From: Bacteroidota bacterium
GTDB lineage: Bacteria; Bacteroidota; Bacteroidia; Chitinophagales; JADJOU01
NCBI GenBank assembly: GCA_016713645.1
Contig: JADJOU010000012.1
Location: forward strand, 1 to 64,000
DNA length: 64,000 bases
Direction: 5' to 3'
How positions within the stretch are numbered: the stretch's first letter is position 1; each line of letters starts with the position of its first letter. A program made the translations under genes and the position numbers. The notes beneath the pieces are model-generated. The model did not search any database. It was not told the origin of the DNA and saw only the letters and a program-made list of their open reading frames with translations. Below, piece after piece: positions 37,864 through 48,066 of the stretch.

Positions 37864-38403
37864 ATGCTACAAAATAAAAAGATACTCATTGGAATTACAG
37901 GAAGCATTGCTGCCTATAAATCGGCATTCCTCATTCGATTATTGATAAAAAATGGGGCAGAAGTCAAATGTATTATGACGGATGCCGCCAAAAAATTTAT
38001 CAGCCCCTTGACAATTTCTACTTTGTCCAAAAATGAAGTGGTTTCAGATTTTTGGAATGAGTCCGAAACTTGGCATAATCATGTTGAATTGGGCTTATGG
38101 GCTGATTACTTTATTATCGCCCCTGCTTCGGCCAATACGCTTGCTAAGGCGGCGAATGGCCAATGTGATAATATGCTCATGACCACCTATCTATCCGCCA
38201 AATGTCCCGTTGCATTTGCGCCTGCAATGGATCTTGACATGTGGCAGCATCCTGCAACGAAGAGAAATATTCAATTATTGAAAGACGATGGAAACGGAAT
38301 TATCCCGGTGAATCATGGTGAATTAGCCAGTGGTTTGATTGGAGATGGTCGTATGGCAGAACCTGAAGAAATTATTCAATGGTTGATGTCTCAACTTAAG
38401 TAA
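37864..38403 (+). CDS. coaC: Phosphopantothenoylcysteine decarboxylase (CoaC domain only)
   Basis: 179 residues. MLQNKKILIGITGSIAAYKSAFL, the conserved HNHVELGLWAD with catalytic His, ASANTLAKAANGQCDN, and PAMDLDMWQHPA with Asn/Met region identify the flavoprotein that decarboxylates PPC to 4'-phosphopantetheine. In most Bacteroidota CoaC is fused to CoaB (about 400 residues). Here it stops at TAA after IQWLMSQLK, before a CoaB domain would begin, and the next gene is on the other strand. The CoaB half is absent from the window. Confidence 0.88.
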   Translation: MLQNKKILIGITGSIAAYKSAFLIRLLIKNGAEVKCIMTDAAKKFISPLTISTLSKNEVVSDFWNESETWHNHVELGLWADYFIIAPASANTLAKAANGQCDNMLMTTYLSAKCPVAFAPAMDLDMWQHPATKRNIQLLKDDGNGIIPVNHGELASGLIGDGRMAEPEEIIQWLMSQLK

Positions 38404-38427
38404 AAAAGAGGTAAAATGCGAATTCAA

Positions 38428-39070
38428 TTATTTTCGCTTATTCTTTAACTTCCCATTTCTCAAGGCATCGATGAAATTATACCAAGCAATTGGATTGGTC
38501 AATCCATAAACAGGCATGGTTGAATTGTTGAAATTTTGCTGAGTTTGCAATCCTAATGTATATCCAGCCATTTCTCCGCCATCATACTCCAATGAACGCT
38601 CTGCGCGCTCTAATCGCTGTAAACTGAGGTTTTGTTGAGCTCGAATTAAATCATCATTATTATTCAATTGTAAATCTACGAATGCTTGTTTAAATTCACT
38701 CATCGTATTCCATGGCACAATGATAATTTCTGATAAGTCTACTATATCTCTCGACAAGATTTGCAATGCTGTAAATTTATTGCCTTCAATGGTATTGGGA
38801 ATAATATACTTCGTCTCTTTAAATCCCAAACATTTGAAAATTAAGGTGTCATTCGCAGATACTACCAAAGAGAAATAACCCTCGTAATTGCTGTTGTTCC
38901 AATCTTTTATTGATATTATAAACTTGCCTCCCAAAGCATACGGGAAGCATTGAATCGCGGCTAGGAGTGAGAAGGAATCCAGAGAACTGAATGAGCTTCG
39001 CATTCTTTTGAGCTATGCTTATTTGCTGAATAAATAAGAATAGAATGGTTATGGTAATTACTTTTTTCAA
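38428..39070 (-). CDS. Secreted carboxypeptidase-regulatory-like domain protein, frameshifted
   Basis: Starts MKKVITITILFLFIQQISIAQK (signal peptide). The domain begins KLIQFSGFLLTPSRDSMLP and continues in the other frame YALGGKFIISIK...NYEGYFSLVVSANDTL, GFKETKYIIP, typical of the carboxypeptidase regulatory-like beta sandwich common in Bacteroidota outer-membrane or periplasmic proteins. The break is in GGG at 38942-38944. The C-terminus (VPWNTMSEFKQAFVDLQ ... LTNPIAWYNFIDALRNGK) is conserved in a family of unknown function. Confidence 0.8.
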
Positions 39071-39137
39071 GGTTGCAAACTTATTAATTTCTATAGGATT
39101 TAAACAAAAAAATATTAAGTCAAAAATAGTTAAGGAC

Positions 39138-39494
39138 TTATGGCTTCATCTGAAATTGCTTGAAATTCCAGCCAATTATTCCTCCGAGCATACCACTAAT
39201 TCCACCTATAGTTGAAACGAGCAGCATCAATACCCAAGGTTGTCCTATTTGAAAGAGTGTCGCAATTTTTTTCGAAAGAATGGATTGATTTTGAACATCT
39301 AGATACCATGATATGCAGAGCCAAGTAAAAAAAATAGTCAAAAAAGGCACTAGAACAGCATCTCTATAAAAATGATTCGCTACTATAAAGACGAATAAAG
39401 CGCTGAATAACATACCGATCCACCAATATCCGGTTACAAATGAGACTAGACAATTTAAAATTGCATATACTAAAATAGCGAGCCAATTCTTCAT
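39138..39494 (-). CDS. Four-helix membrane protein, unknown
   Basis: 118 residues with about four hydrophobic segments (LAILVYAILNCLVSFVTGYW, FSALFVFIVANHF, LTIFFTWLCISWYL, LLVSTIGGISGMLGGIIGW). Its ATG follows the TPR gene stop by 2 bases, so the two are co-transcribed. I do not recognise the family. Confidence 0.65.
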   Translation of the reverse strand: MKNWLAILVYAILNCLVSFVTGYWWIGMLFSALFVFIVANHFYRDAVLVPFLTIFFTWLCISWYLDVQNQSILSKKIATLFQIGQPWVLMLLVSTIGGISGMLGGIIGWNFKQFQMKP

Positions 39495-39496
39495 GC

Positions 39497-40912
39497 TTAC
39501 TTATTGGAGTGAATTTCAATGATCTCCCGAATGGCTGCATTATTAATAGCATCCGGCAGATGTTCGAATATGATTTCTATAAATGAATTATCTTCAGCTA
39601 ATACATCGTTTAACAAGGCCAAAGCTTCGGTCATGCGCTCCATTCTATATAGCAATAAAAATCTAGAGCATTTCGCATAATATATATTTGGATGGATATC
39701 ATCCAATAAATCCAATGTTTCTAGTGCTTCATCGAAATTGCCCATATTGAAGTGGTTCATCGCCATATTCACCCAGGAACTCACAGATGAATTGCTCTGG
39801 CTGATTATATTCAGCAAGAATACATTGGATTTTTCGTAATCCTCCATTTCAATATAGAAATCAGCCCCAAATTGCCAATAGATTATATTAGTATCATCGA
39901 GGGAAATAGCCTTTAAAAAAGATTCTTCAGCTTGCGCATTTTTATGTTCCTTTCGATATGAAATTGCAATTCTGAAATATGCCTCCGCATATTCATTATC
40001 TTGAGCAATCGCCTTTCTAAAGAAAGTTCGTGCTTTTATCTGATCATCTAAAAAGAAATAGCACATCCCGATATTGCAATAGGTATCCTTATGTTGCTTG
40101 AATATTTTCTCTGCTTCAAGATAATAATCCAATGCCTTTTCGTACAGCTCTTTTTCAAAATACAATTCTGCACAATCGAGATAAGCAATGTCAAAGTTTT
40201 CATCGATGGCAATAACATATTCTAAAGCCTCTATCGCCTTGTCTTTCTCTCCTAAATTGCTATATGCATGACTAATATTGTACCAAGCATTGATACAATA
40301 AGGATGTTCTTCAAGAATTAAATGATGGAATTCAACGCTCTCCCGGTGTGTTTCAGTCAATTCTACACAGAACCACAATCGATTAAAAGCCTCTTCATTT
40401 TCGACATTCTCCTCAATGGATTTCTTTAAATAATGCAATACATTTGCATAATCTTCCTCCAACTCATATACATCTGCTAATTGCAAATACAAATTGTCCA
40501 TCTCTTCTTCACAGATTTCTATGGCATCTAGCAATATGGATTTTGCCTCTTCAAATTTATTCAACTTGATGAATATTTCTGATTGAAGAATAAAGTAATT
40601 GGCATCAATTCTATCGATGAAAACGTTATTGTCCAATAAGTCTTTCGCTTCTTCCAACCGATTGAGCTCTACAAGCGAATCTGCCTTCTGCAATAAAAAA
40701 ACGGGGTGATTTGGGTGCAATATTAGCGCTGCTTCTGAAATTTCATAGGCTTTATTCGCTTCATCTTCCTCTAACCAAAATTCGCGATGATTTCTTCGAG
40801 TTCTTCTTCCTCTAGGTATGAAAGGGTTCCCTTTGCACACATCAGAGTATAAATTGATCAGCTTTTGTCTTTAGGCATCGTAATCAAATTCGTAATATTC
40901 GTTATCACTCAT
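39497..40912 (-). CDS. TPR protein, three frame interruptions near the start
   Basis: About 470 residues of tetratricopeptide repeats (pattern W-x2-G/A ... Y-x6-A, e.g. EKALDYYLEAEKIFKQ, AWYNISHAYSNLGEKDKAIE). The true N-terminus is at 40912, MSDNEYYEFDYDA, followed by an in-frame TAA at 40871-40873; RQKLINLYSDVCKGNP then continues. Bases 40777-40824 read better in another frame (YLEEEELEEIIANFW) with shifts near 40820-40824 and in AAAA at 40777-40780. This family is a common cytoplasmic TPR protein in Bacteroidota whose role is unknown. Confidence 0.8.
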
Positions 40913-40965
40913 AAATCTATATTAAATGAACTGAAATTTGTATAATTGTTCAATAACATCCAACC

Positions 40966-43896
40966 ATGAAGGCAAACAAATATCCATTTCTAACTGCATT
41001 TTTAACCTTCTTTTTTTTGCACTTATCCACAGTGGCATCCAATACTCCTGTATATTGGCAGCAAGCGTTGGATTATAAAATCGATATCGCCTTAGATGAT
41101 GAAAAAAAAGAATTAAGTGGAAGCGTTATTATCAAGTATTCCAACAAATCTCTAGACACACTCAACTACATTTATTTTCACATTTATCCGAATGCATTTA
41201 AAAACTATCAAACCGCCTTTTCTAAGCAATTATTGGTCAATTTAAGAACGGATTTTTGGTTTTCAAATGCAAGTCAAAAGGGTTGGATCGATGGACTCAA
41301 TTTTAAAGTCAATCAAAAAGATGCTGGATTTCAAATCAATGATACTTTTATTGACATCGGCAAGCTCATACTCAATGAGCCATTGCTGCCCAATCAATCT
41401 ATCGAAATAAGCACCCCATTTCATGTAAAATTGCCTTTTTGCTTTTCTAGGTTGGGCTATAGCGATTCTACCTTTCAAATAACACAATGGTATCCTAAAC
41501 CTGCTGTCTACGATAAAGATGGCTGGCATGCAGTGCCATACTTGGATCAAGGGGAATTCTACAGTGAATTCGGAAATTATCTCGTGAATATTACAGCTAA
41601 ATCCAATTATTCTATAGCTTCAACAGGAAATCTTATTGCTCAAAAAGTACAAGCAGATTATACAACAAGAACCTTTGAAGAGAAGAATATCCATGACTTC
41701 GCATGGTTTGCTAGTTCAAAATTTCTTGTAAAAAAAGATAGCTTTTTAATAGGGGCTTCACAAAAAATCAGCGAAGTGTATTATCCAACTGATTTATTAG
41801 AATATAGCAATTGGAGAGAGGCCAATAAGTATCTCAATCGTTCAACTGCATTCTATTCCAAGCATATTGGCAATTACCCATATCGAAAAGTTGCAGCTGT
41901 AAAAGGCAGTCTCAAAGCGGGAGAGGGGATGGAATATCCCACAATTACCGTTGTTACAGATGATTCCTATGATGAATTATTAGATGAAATAATTACGCAT
42001 GAGGTTGGACATAATTGGTTCTATGGTATGCTTGGCTCCAATGAAAGAAAATACACTTGGATGGATGAAGGACTCAATTCACTCTATGAATTGAAGTATA
42101 TGAATGAATATTATGGCAATTATGTGCATGAGTTCGGTCGTTTCGCAAAATATATATTTGGACTAGATCATCTCAAAAGACAGGATCTGTTTTATTACCT
42201 CTATCAATATATGTCGGCCAATAGACGCGATCAAGCATTGAATATAAACGCTGATGAATTTACCTATGCCAATTATGCCATCATGAATTATGGCAAAACG
42301 GCCTTAGGATTGATGCAATTAGAGCATTCATTAGGCAAAGAGCTCTTTGAAAATAAAATGAAAAACTACTTTCGCGAATGGCAATTTAAACATCCACAGC
42401 CTGCAGATTTTGAAATGTACTTCAATGATTCTAATAAACAGGATTGGTTTTTTAGGGATTTATTGAATACCACCAAAACCTTTGATTATTCAGTGTATCG
42501 CGTGCATAAAAATTCGATCACACTTAAAAATAAAGGAGAAATTCCTGCACCTACAGAATTGCATATCCAATACAACGATCGTACTATTGACACAATTAAA
42601 ATAGATGGATTCTTCGGCAAAAAAACGTGGAATTTACCTCGAGAAATTCAAACAGCGACAATTGATCCGAATCGCATCACTATAGATATCAATCGACAAA
42701 ACCACTTCTATAACCGCCATGCGCTATTTAGAAAGCCAATTAAGTATAGAATATTGCCAGGAGTGCCAGATCCTAAGTACCATTATGTCTACTTAAGCCC
42801 AACAATCGGGGCGAATGGAAATGATGGATTTATGCTGGGAACAGCCCTATACAACAATCTATTTACTCCGCACAAATTAAATTGGATATTGAACCCAATG
42901 TTTGGATTAGATTCCAAGAGTCTAGTGGGAAATGCTTCTGCGGGGTTAAATCTTTATAATAAACAAAAAGTAAATTTTCAAGCGAGTATAAACCTTAAAC
43001 GACATGCTTATCGCTATTTTACCAATTCTTTTTCTAATGGAGAAGAACATCTTTTCTATAATAAAATGGGAGGTCGATTTTCTGTCAATTTTAAATCTGG
43101 GAAGGAAGTTAAATCTACAGATCATTCATTTTATTTCACGAATAACCATATATGGCTAGAGGAAGACTTCTATGAAAACAATGCGTTGATTGTAAAACCT
43201 TACTACTATCAAATTAATGAATTGGGTTACAAACGCAGTAAAATTGGTGCGCTATTTTCTTATCATCTTGAGTCCAAAATCAATCAGAGAGAGGCGAATG
43301 TCAATATTCAAGCTGAGTGTAACCTAAAATTTAAATATGCTCCTAAAGGCTATTTTAATTGGCGTCTTTATGGCGCTGCCTATGTTTATCGAGAGGCGAA
43401 TACAATTATTGGAGTAGCACTTTCGAATAATACTGCTGCTGGTGGTTATCAGCCACATGACTATGCATTTGATGAAACTTTTTTACAGAGAAACAATGCT
43501 TTGCAAAACACCTTTCTAGCGCATCAAGTTGCATTAAATGAAGGTGGATTTAGGTCTTTTATCAATTTGGGAATTGCTGAAAACTATCTGTTTAGTTCTA
43601 ATTTGGAAATAAAATACCAAAAATCCCTATTGTATTATTTGCTTCTCTCTTGCTTTTGGGATTTTATGCTCTACAACAATATTAAAACGCCACAATTGGC
43701 TGCAGAAGGGGGAATTAGCTTGGTAATTTTAAAAGATATTCTCGAAGTACATTTCCCCATCCTAATCACCAATAATATAATGGACGATCACCTAAAAGGC
43801 GCCACAAAGGAAAAAATAGTTCAGCGATTGACTTTTACATTAAATCTTCGGAACTTCAACCCACACAAAGATTTGAATGTTTTAAACCGACTTTGA
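40966..43896 (+). CDS. M1-family metallopeptidase with beta-barrel-like C-terminus
   Basis: 976 residues, intact, with signal peptide MKANKYPFLTAFLTFFFLHLSTVAS. The gluzincin motif HEVGHNW (His345, Glu346, His349) is followed after 18 residues by Glu368 in WMDEGLN, the M1 zinc site; GEGMEYPT stands where GAMEN is found in classical aminopeptidases. After about residue 600 the sequence switches to alternating strands rich in aromatic residues ending LTFTLNLRNFN, resembling an outer-membrane barrel. This two-part organisation occurs in Bacteroidota. It would place the peptidase on the outer membrane; substrate unknown. Confidence 0.85.
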   Translation: MKANKYPFLTAFLTFFFLHLSTVASNTPVYWQQALDYKIDIALDDEKKELSGSVIIKYSNKSLDTLNYIYFHIYPNAFKNYQTAFSKQLLVNLRTDFWFSNASQKGWIDGLNFKVNQKDAGFQINDTFIDIGKLILNEPLLPNQSIEISTPFHVKLPFCFSRLGYSDSTFQITQWYPKPAVYDKDGWHAVPYLDQGEFYSEFGNYLVNITAKSNYSIASTGNLIAQKVQADYTTRTFEEKNIHDFAWFASSKFLVKKDSFLIGASQKISEVYYPTDLLEYSNWREANKYLNRSTAFYSKHIGNYPYRKVAAVKGSLKAGEGMEYPTITVVTDDSYDELLDEIITHEVGHNWFYGMLGSNERKYTWMDEGLNSLYELKYMNEYYGNYVHEFGRFAKYIFGLDHLKRQDLFYYLYQYMSANRRDQALNINADEFTYANYAIMNYGKTALGLMQLEHSLGKELFENKMKNYFREWQFKHPQPADFEMYFNDSNKQDWFFRDLLNTTKTFDYSVYRVHKNSITLKNKGEIPAPTELHIQYNDRTIDTIKIDGFFGKKTWNLPREIQTATIDPNRITIDINRQNHFYNRHALFRKPIKYRILPGVPDPKYHYVYLSPTIGANGNDGFMLGTALYNNLFTPHKLNWILNPMFGLDSKSLVGNASAGLNLYNKQKVNFQASINLKRHAYRYFTNSFSNGEEHLFYNKMGGRFSVNFKSGKEVKSTDHSFYFTNNHIWLEEDFYENNALIVKPYYYQINELGYKRSKIGALFSYHLESKINQREANVNIQAECNLKFKYAPKGYFNWRLYGAAYVYREANTIIGVALSNNTAAGGYQPHDYAFDETFLQRNNALQNTFLAHQVALNEGGFRSFINLGIAENYLFSSNLEIKYQKSLLYYLLLSCFWDFMLYNNIKTPQLAAEGGISLVILKDILEVHFPILITNNIMDDHLKGATKEKIVQRLTFTLNLRNFNPHKDLNVLNRL

Positions 43897-43897
43897 A

Positions 43898-44938
43898 CTA
43901 TTTGAGTTTTTCAATTTCCTGATTTAATTCATTCTCATCAAAGGATACCATCTTTTGACGTTTTTCATCCCATAGATTTGCAAAGACGGTTTTAAAACTC
44001 TGCATAATATTGATCTTATTGGTATGTTTTTCAAATTCTGGATATTCTTTATTACAAGCCTCCAAATTATAGTTAGGAATTGACGGACTCAAATGATGAA
44101 TATGATGATATCCAATATTTCCTGTCAACCAATGCATGAATTTCGGCAAGTCATAATAAGTGCTGCTCTTTACCGCTGAAACGACATAATTCCAGTTATC
44201 TGTTGTCGTTTTATATATAAATTCATATTGATGTTGAACATAAAAAACCAAAGGGCATAAGTGCCAAAAAAGAGCAAGTTAATCCCTTGAACAATAAGAA
44301 AATCAACTTTCATCAAATAAGTGAGAAGTGAATAAATACCAATAAATGCGAGATTACTCCATTTTACGGTCTTAAATACTTCAGAGAAAACACCTGTCTT
44401 AAGAAAAGCAAAACGATTGTATATAGCAACATAGGTAAACCCGCCAATGGTGAACAAATAGAAAGGACTTCTATAAATTCTGTAACGCACTTTTGCCTTC
44501 CAATCTAACTTCGCATATGCTTCTGTAGATAAGCACTCAACATCGCCTACATCTGAAAATTCTAATTTTCCATTGTTGGCATGGTGAAAATCATGATTTG
44601 CTGCCCAATATTTATAAGGGATTACCGTTAATACACTCGCAATTGTACCAACAATATCATTGAACTTTCTACTTTTTGTAAATGATTTGTGGCCACAATC
44701 ATGTTGAATAATAAAAATTCGCCCTAAAATGAATCCATTTAAAATAGCAATCAAAACAACCCAAAGAACCGATTCTTGAAGCATATAATATTGCAATGCC
44801 CATAATGCGAAAAAAATACCAAAACTATTAAAGACTTGGATAAGTGCCTTTTGTGTATTTGGAATTTGATATTTTTTGAGCTTTATATATGCCAATCTTA
44901 AGGTCATTGAGCAGTTCTTCTTTATTGAAATTTGCCAT
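43898..44938 (-). CDS. Fatty acid desaturase, two frameshifts
   Basis: Membrane di-iron desaturase with three His boxes: QHDCGHKSF, ANHDFHHANN and, after the break, GYHHIHHLSP. The real start is at 44938 (MANFNKEELLNDLKIGIYK); the frame changes in a T run at 44872-44877 to reach KYQIPNTQKAL, and again in AAAAAA at 44242-44247, where one extra T on the coding strand gives WFFYVQHQYEFIYK. Four hydrophobic segments match the family. It introduces double bonds into acyl chains and may adjust membrane fluidity. Ends 1 base from the convergent M1 gene. Confidence 0.88.
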
Positions 44939-45059
44939 AGGTTTTTAAAATAATGCGCAAAGTTAATCCTTATTCACCAAGTATAAAGGTATTTGTTAAC
45001 CTTTTTAATTAACAAGTCAACAATGAAAGCAAAATGTTGATTATCTAATATTTAGAAAA

Positions 45060-45725
45060 CTATTCCATCGCGCGTCTCAAAAATTGATTCATGGGCAAAA
45101 TGGTTTTAAAATCCGAAATGATTGTTTCTAATAATTTATCCGAACAAACCAACGATGCCGGGTATTCTTTCCAAAAGTAAAATTGTTTATTAAAGATGAG
45201 TGGCTGCGCTTTTGCGTCTTCCATAAACTCCTTCGGAATCTGTTTGTTTTTTTCTCCGCGAATTTCACCAAAGGCTTCTATGAATTTTTTATCTTTAGTC
45301 AATTTCTCAAACTCCTTCATATTATAAGAAATTTCTTGTCTTATTTTGAATAGAGATTCAGTGGATGGCGACCAAGCCCCACCAGCCAAACTGACTTTAT
45401 CTGCTGAGATTTCCACATAATAACCCGGGCTCTCATGATCTTTCTTTCCAAACTTGGATATTGCACAGGAGCGATTTAACTTATAAGGAGATTTATCCTT
45501 TGAGAAACGAATATCCTTATTAATCCTAAATATCGCTTTTTTATAGTCAGTATTGACCTCTGAATCGAACTTGTAAATGGTATTTGCTAAATCTTGGGTA
45601 AAATTTTCAAAGGGCTTCTTCACTTCGATTTCGTAGGTCTTTCTGTTGAGATCAAACCATTCTTTGTGATTCTCTTTGGCGAGTTCTTTAAAAAATTGAA
45701 TATATGCTTTGTTGAAATACTTCAT
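45060..45725 (-). CDS. DUF2461 domain protein
   Basis: 221 residues, intact; FNKAYIQFFKELAKENHKEWF, RINKDIRFSKDKSPYKLN, SPGYYVEISADKVSLAGG match DUF2461 (TIGR02453). The family is widespread and functionally uncharacterised. A -7 box TATATTTG with -33 TTG lies upstream. Confidence 0.9.
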   Translation of the reverse strand: MKYFNKAYIQFFKELAKENHKEWFDLNRKTYEIEVKKPFENFTQDLANTIYKFDSEVNTDYKKAIFRINKDIRFSKDKSPYKLNRSCAISKFGKKDHESPGYYVEISADKVSLAGGAWSPSTESLFKIRQEISYNMKEFEKLTKDKKFIEAFGEIRGEKNKQIPKEFMEDAKAQPLIFNKQFYFWKEYPASLVCSDKLLETIISDFKTILPMNQFLRRAME

Positions 45726-45741
45726 GTCAATAATTAAGCTT

Positions 45742-45769
45742 CAAATATAAATCAAACTTCTTGATTCAA
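45742..45769 (-). promoter_or_regulatory. Candidate promoter of the DUF2461 gene
   Basis: Minus strand TATATTTG (45742-45749) with TTG (45767-45769), 17 bp apart, 16 bp upstream of the ATG at 45725. Confidence 0.45.
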
Positions 45770-45823
45770 GGCGATTTCACTTACTTTTTTGGCAAGACTA
45801 AAAGAAGAATGATATTTTACTGC

Positions 45824-46697
45824 ATGATTAATTACAATCCCAAAGAGTGGTTTACGTTTATTTTTAGATTCCACAAAGCAGATACTTTTAGAAAGTTAAT
45901 TCCAATGATGGTTGCTTTGTCCATCTATACCTTTCTTATTGTTTGTCTGCAGAAGTTTGTTTGGCATCTGCCCAATGACTATAGATTGAAGAATATCACC
46001 CAAATGCATACCATGATTGGTTTTGTTATTTCTCTATTATTGGTTTTTAGAACCAATACTGCTTATGACCGCTGGTGGGAGGGAAGAAAACTCTGGGGTG
46101 GATTGGTAAACAATTCTAGAAATTTAGCCCTAAAATTGAATTCAATATTAGAAAATAAAGCCGACAAAATTTTCTTTTCAACGATGATTTCAAATTTTAA
46201 TTTTTCACTTAAAAATCATTTAATCAACAAGACCAATAACAATCAAATTGAATCCACTGAGGGGTTTGAGATAGAAAAATTGGATAAGTCCAAGCATATT
46301 CCCATGCAAGTTTTAAATGTAATTTTCGCGAGATTAATTCATTACCTGAATTCAAGGATGGTAAAAATTCAACCACCTATTCATCAATCCAGAATTGATG
46401 TCGTTTGCCGATATATGCGGTGCTTGTGAGCGAATAAAAAATACGCCAATTCCCTTTTCATACAGCTCATTTATTAAGAAGTTTATTTTCTTTTACATCA
46501 TGACTTTGCCCATTGGATACACATTTATACTTGGATTTTATTCAATTCCAGTGGTCGTTTTTATCTTTTATGTGTTAGCGAGTTTAGAATTGATTGCTGA
46601 GGAAATCGAAGACCCTTTTGGAAGCGATAGCAATGATTTACCCATCGAAAAAATTTGTCAAAATATTAAGAAGAGTGTTGCTGATATCCTTTTATAA
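45824..46697 (+). CDS. Bestrophin/UPF0187 ion channel family protein, frameshifted
   Basis: From MINYNPKEWFTFIFRFHKADT; four membrane helices and the bestrophin patterns SLLLVFRTNTAYDRWWEGR, GACERIKNTPIPFSYS and EEIEDPFGSDSNDLPIE. Bacterial bestrophins are pentameric, often cation-selective channels. The frame changes in AAAAA at 46373-46377; one A fewer gives VKFNHLFINPELMSFADICG. Start 45824 is chosen over an upstream frame because it matches the family N-terminus. Confidence 0.88.
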
Positions 46698-46718
46698 TGA
46701 GCGATTCAACACGTTCAA

Positions 46719-47357
46719 TCAATTGTGATTGACCAACCAAGTCAAGTAATTGGATTCAATTTTTTGAAATTCAATTTCCAAGTTAACTTTTAACTTAGCA
46801 TGGCTTACTTGAATTGTTATTCTTCTATCTCTTTGAATAGAAAATGGCTGAATAATAATTTCTTCTTTAAAAATGATGCCGGATATCTCAAGGTACTTAA
46901 ACACAGTCTCCTTGGCGCTCCAGCAGAGTATGAGATATTCACTTTTCGTCAACTGGTATAAATGCTATTTCAATTCACTCATAAACTTGCGTTCAATACG
47001 CAAAACGCGCTCATCGATTTGCTCCAAATCTATAGAAACTGGATAATTTTTAGAATGAATAGAAGCAGCATATCCATTCGTATGCGTTATGGAAATATGC
47101 TCTTTAAAATTAGTGATAATCGGTTTGCCATTTGCCTTCTTATTTAGAAAAACAACCTCATCCTTATTGAGCAATTTTTTGATTAGATACCTTGAAGCCA
47201 GCCACTCAAGCCGTTTAAGTGGATGTGAAATTTCTTCTAGTTCTTTCGTATCAAATGATGTAAATTGAATTTTAGAATTGAAAAATGCTTCTTCTTCTTC
47301 AATTTTCCACACTAAAATTGAACAAAATTTCTCGGAGATATGAATCAATTCTGGCAA
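46719..47357 (-). CDS. 4'-phosphopantetheinyl transferase (Sfp type), with in-frame TAG
   Basis: About 212 codons. KRLEWLASRYLIKKLL, ANGKPIITNFKEHISITHT, PVSIDLEQIDERV (Mg site with the first Asp) and LCWSAKETVFKYL (the second acidic/Lys motif) identify Sfp-type enzymes that transfer phosphopantetheine from CoA to carrier proteins. A TAG at 46965-46967 (SELK*HLYQLTKSEY) lies in the same frame and removes the WSAKE part. It is directly adjacent to the porT gene, so the set ubiE-porT-sfp looks like one operon. Confidence 0.85.
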
Positions 47358-48060
47358 TTATCCTTCGAAATTAATAGTGAGTGTAAATGTGCGCTGAAAC
47401 AATTGGTCGAGTAAATTAATATTTTGATCAGATTGGTATTTGGGATCTGCATTGAAATTAAAGAACCCATGACTCATTTTAAACTCTGGTGCCAATATAA
47501 AATAGGGGAAATAGATTTGAAATCCAACGCCATATTCAAGCGACAAGTCATGTCTATTCGATTTTATAGCTGTAGGCTTGAAGGTATTATCTTTGTTAGA
47601 TGCCATATCAAAATCATAGCGAATCCCTCCCAAGACGCAAATTCTGAAATCATTGATGGGTTCTGATTTGAATCGAAGAAGGAGCAGGAGTAGATACAAA
47701 TATGGAGGATATATTCTTCGTCTCAATAAATCCAGTAGTATGCGTATAGGTTATGTTTCTTTCCGTAAATACTAGGGATGGAATTAAGCGCAAGTCAAAA
47801 TATTTATGAAACTGCCAATTTCCAATAATTCCTAGGTTAAATCCTGGACCTAGTTTACTGTCTACAAAACTTACACTATCATTGCTAGGCATAATTACCC
47901 TGCGTTTGACATTCATATCTCCGGCATTTACGCCCAATGAAATCCCATAATACAAAGTCTTTTTCCCTAATTCGTGATAATTGATTTGTGCTTGTAAAAC
48001 AACTCCCTGAACAAAGAATATGGCAACAAAAAATAGCTTACTAAATGATTTTAATTTCAT
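47358..48060 (-). CDS. porT: PorT-family outer membrane protein of T9SS, frameshifted
   Basis: Starts MKLKSFSKLFFVAIFFVQGVV (signal peptide). YYGISLGVNAGDMNVKR, FDLRLIPSLVFTERNITY and, in the second frame, SEPINDFRICVLGGIRYDFDMASNK and GVGFQIYFPYFILAPEFKMSHG match PorT/SprT, an eight-stranded barrel required for T9SS assembly in Flavobacterium and Porphyromonas. The frame change lies near 47676-47684. Linkage to ubiE is typical of Bacteroidota. Confidence 0.85.
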
Positions 48061-48066
48061 AATTTT

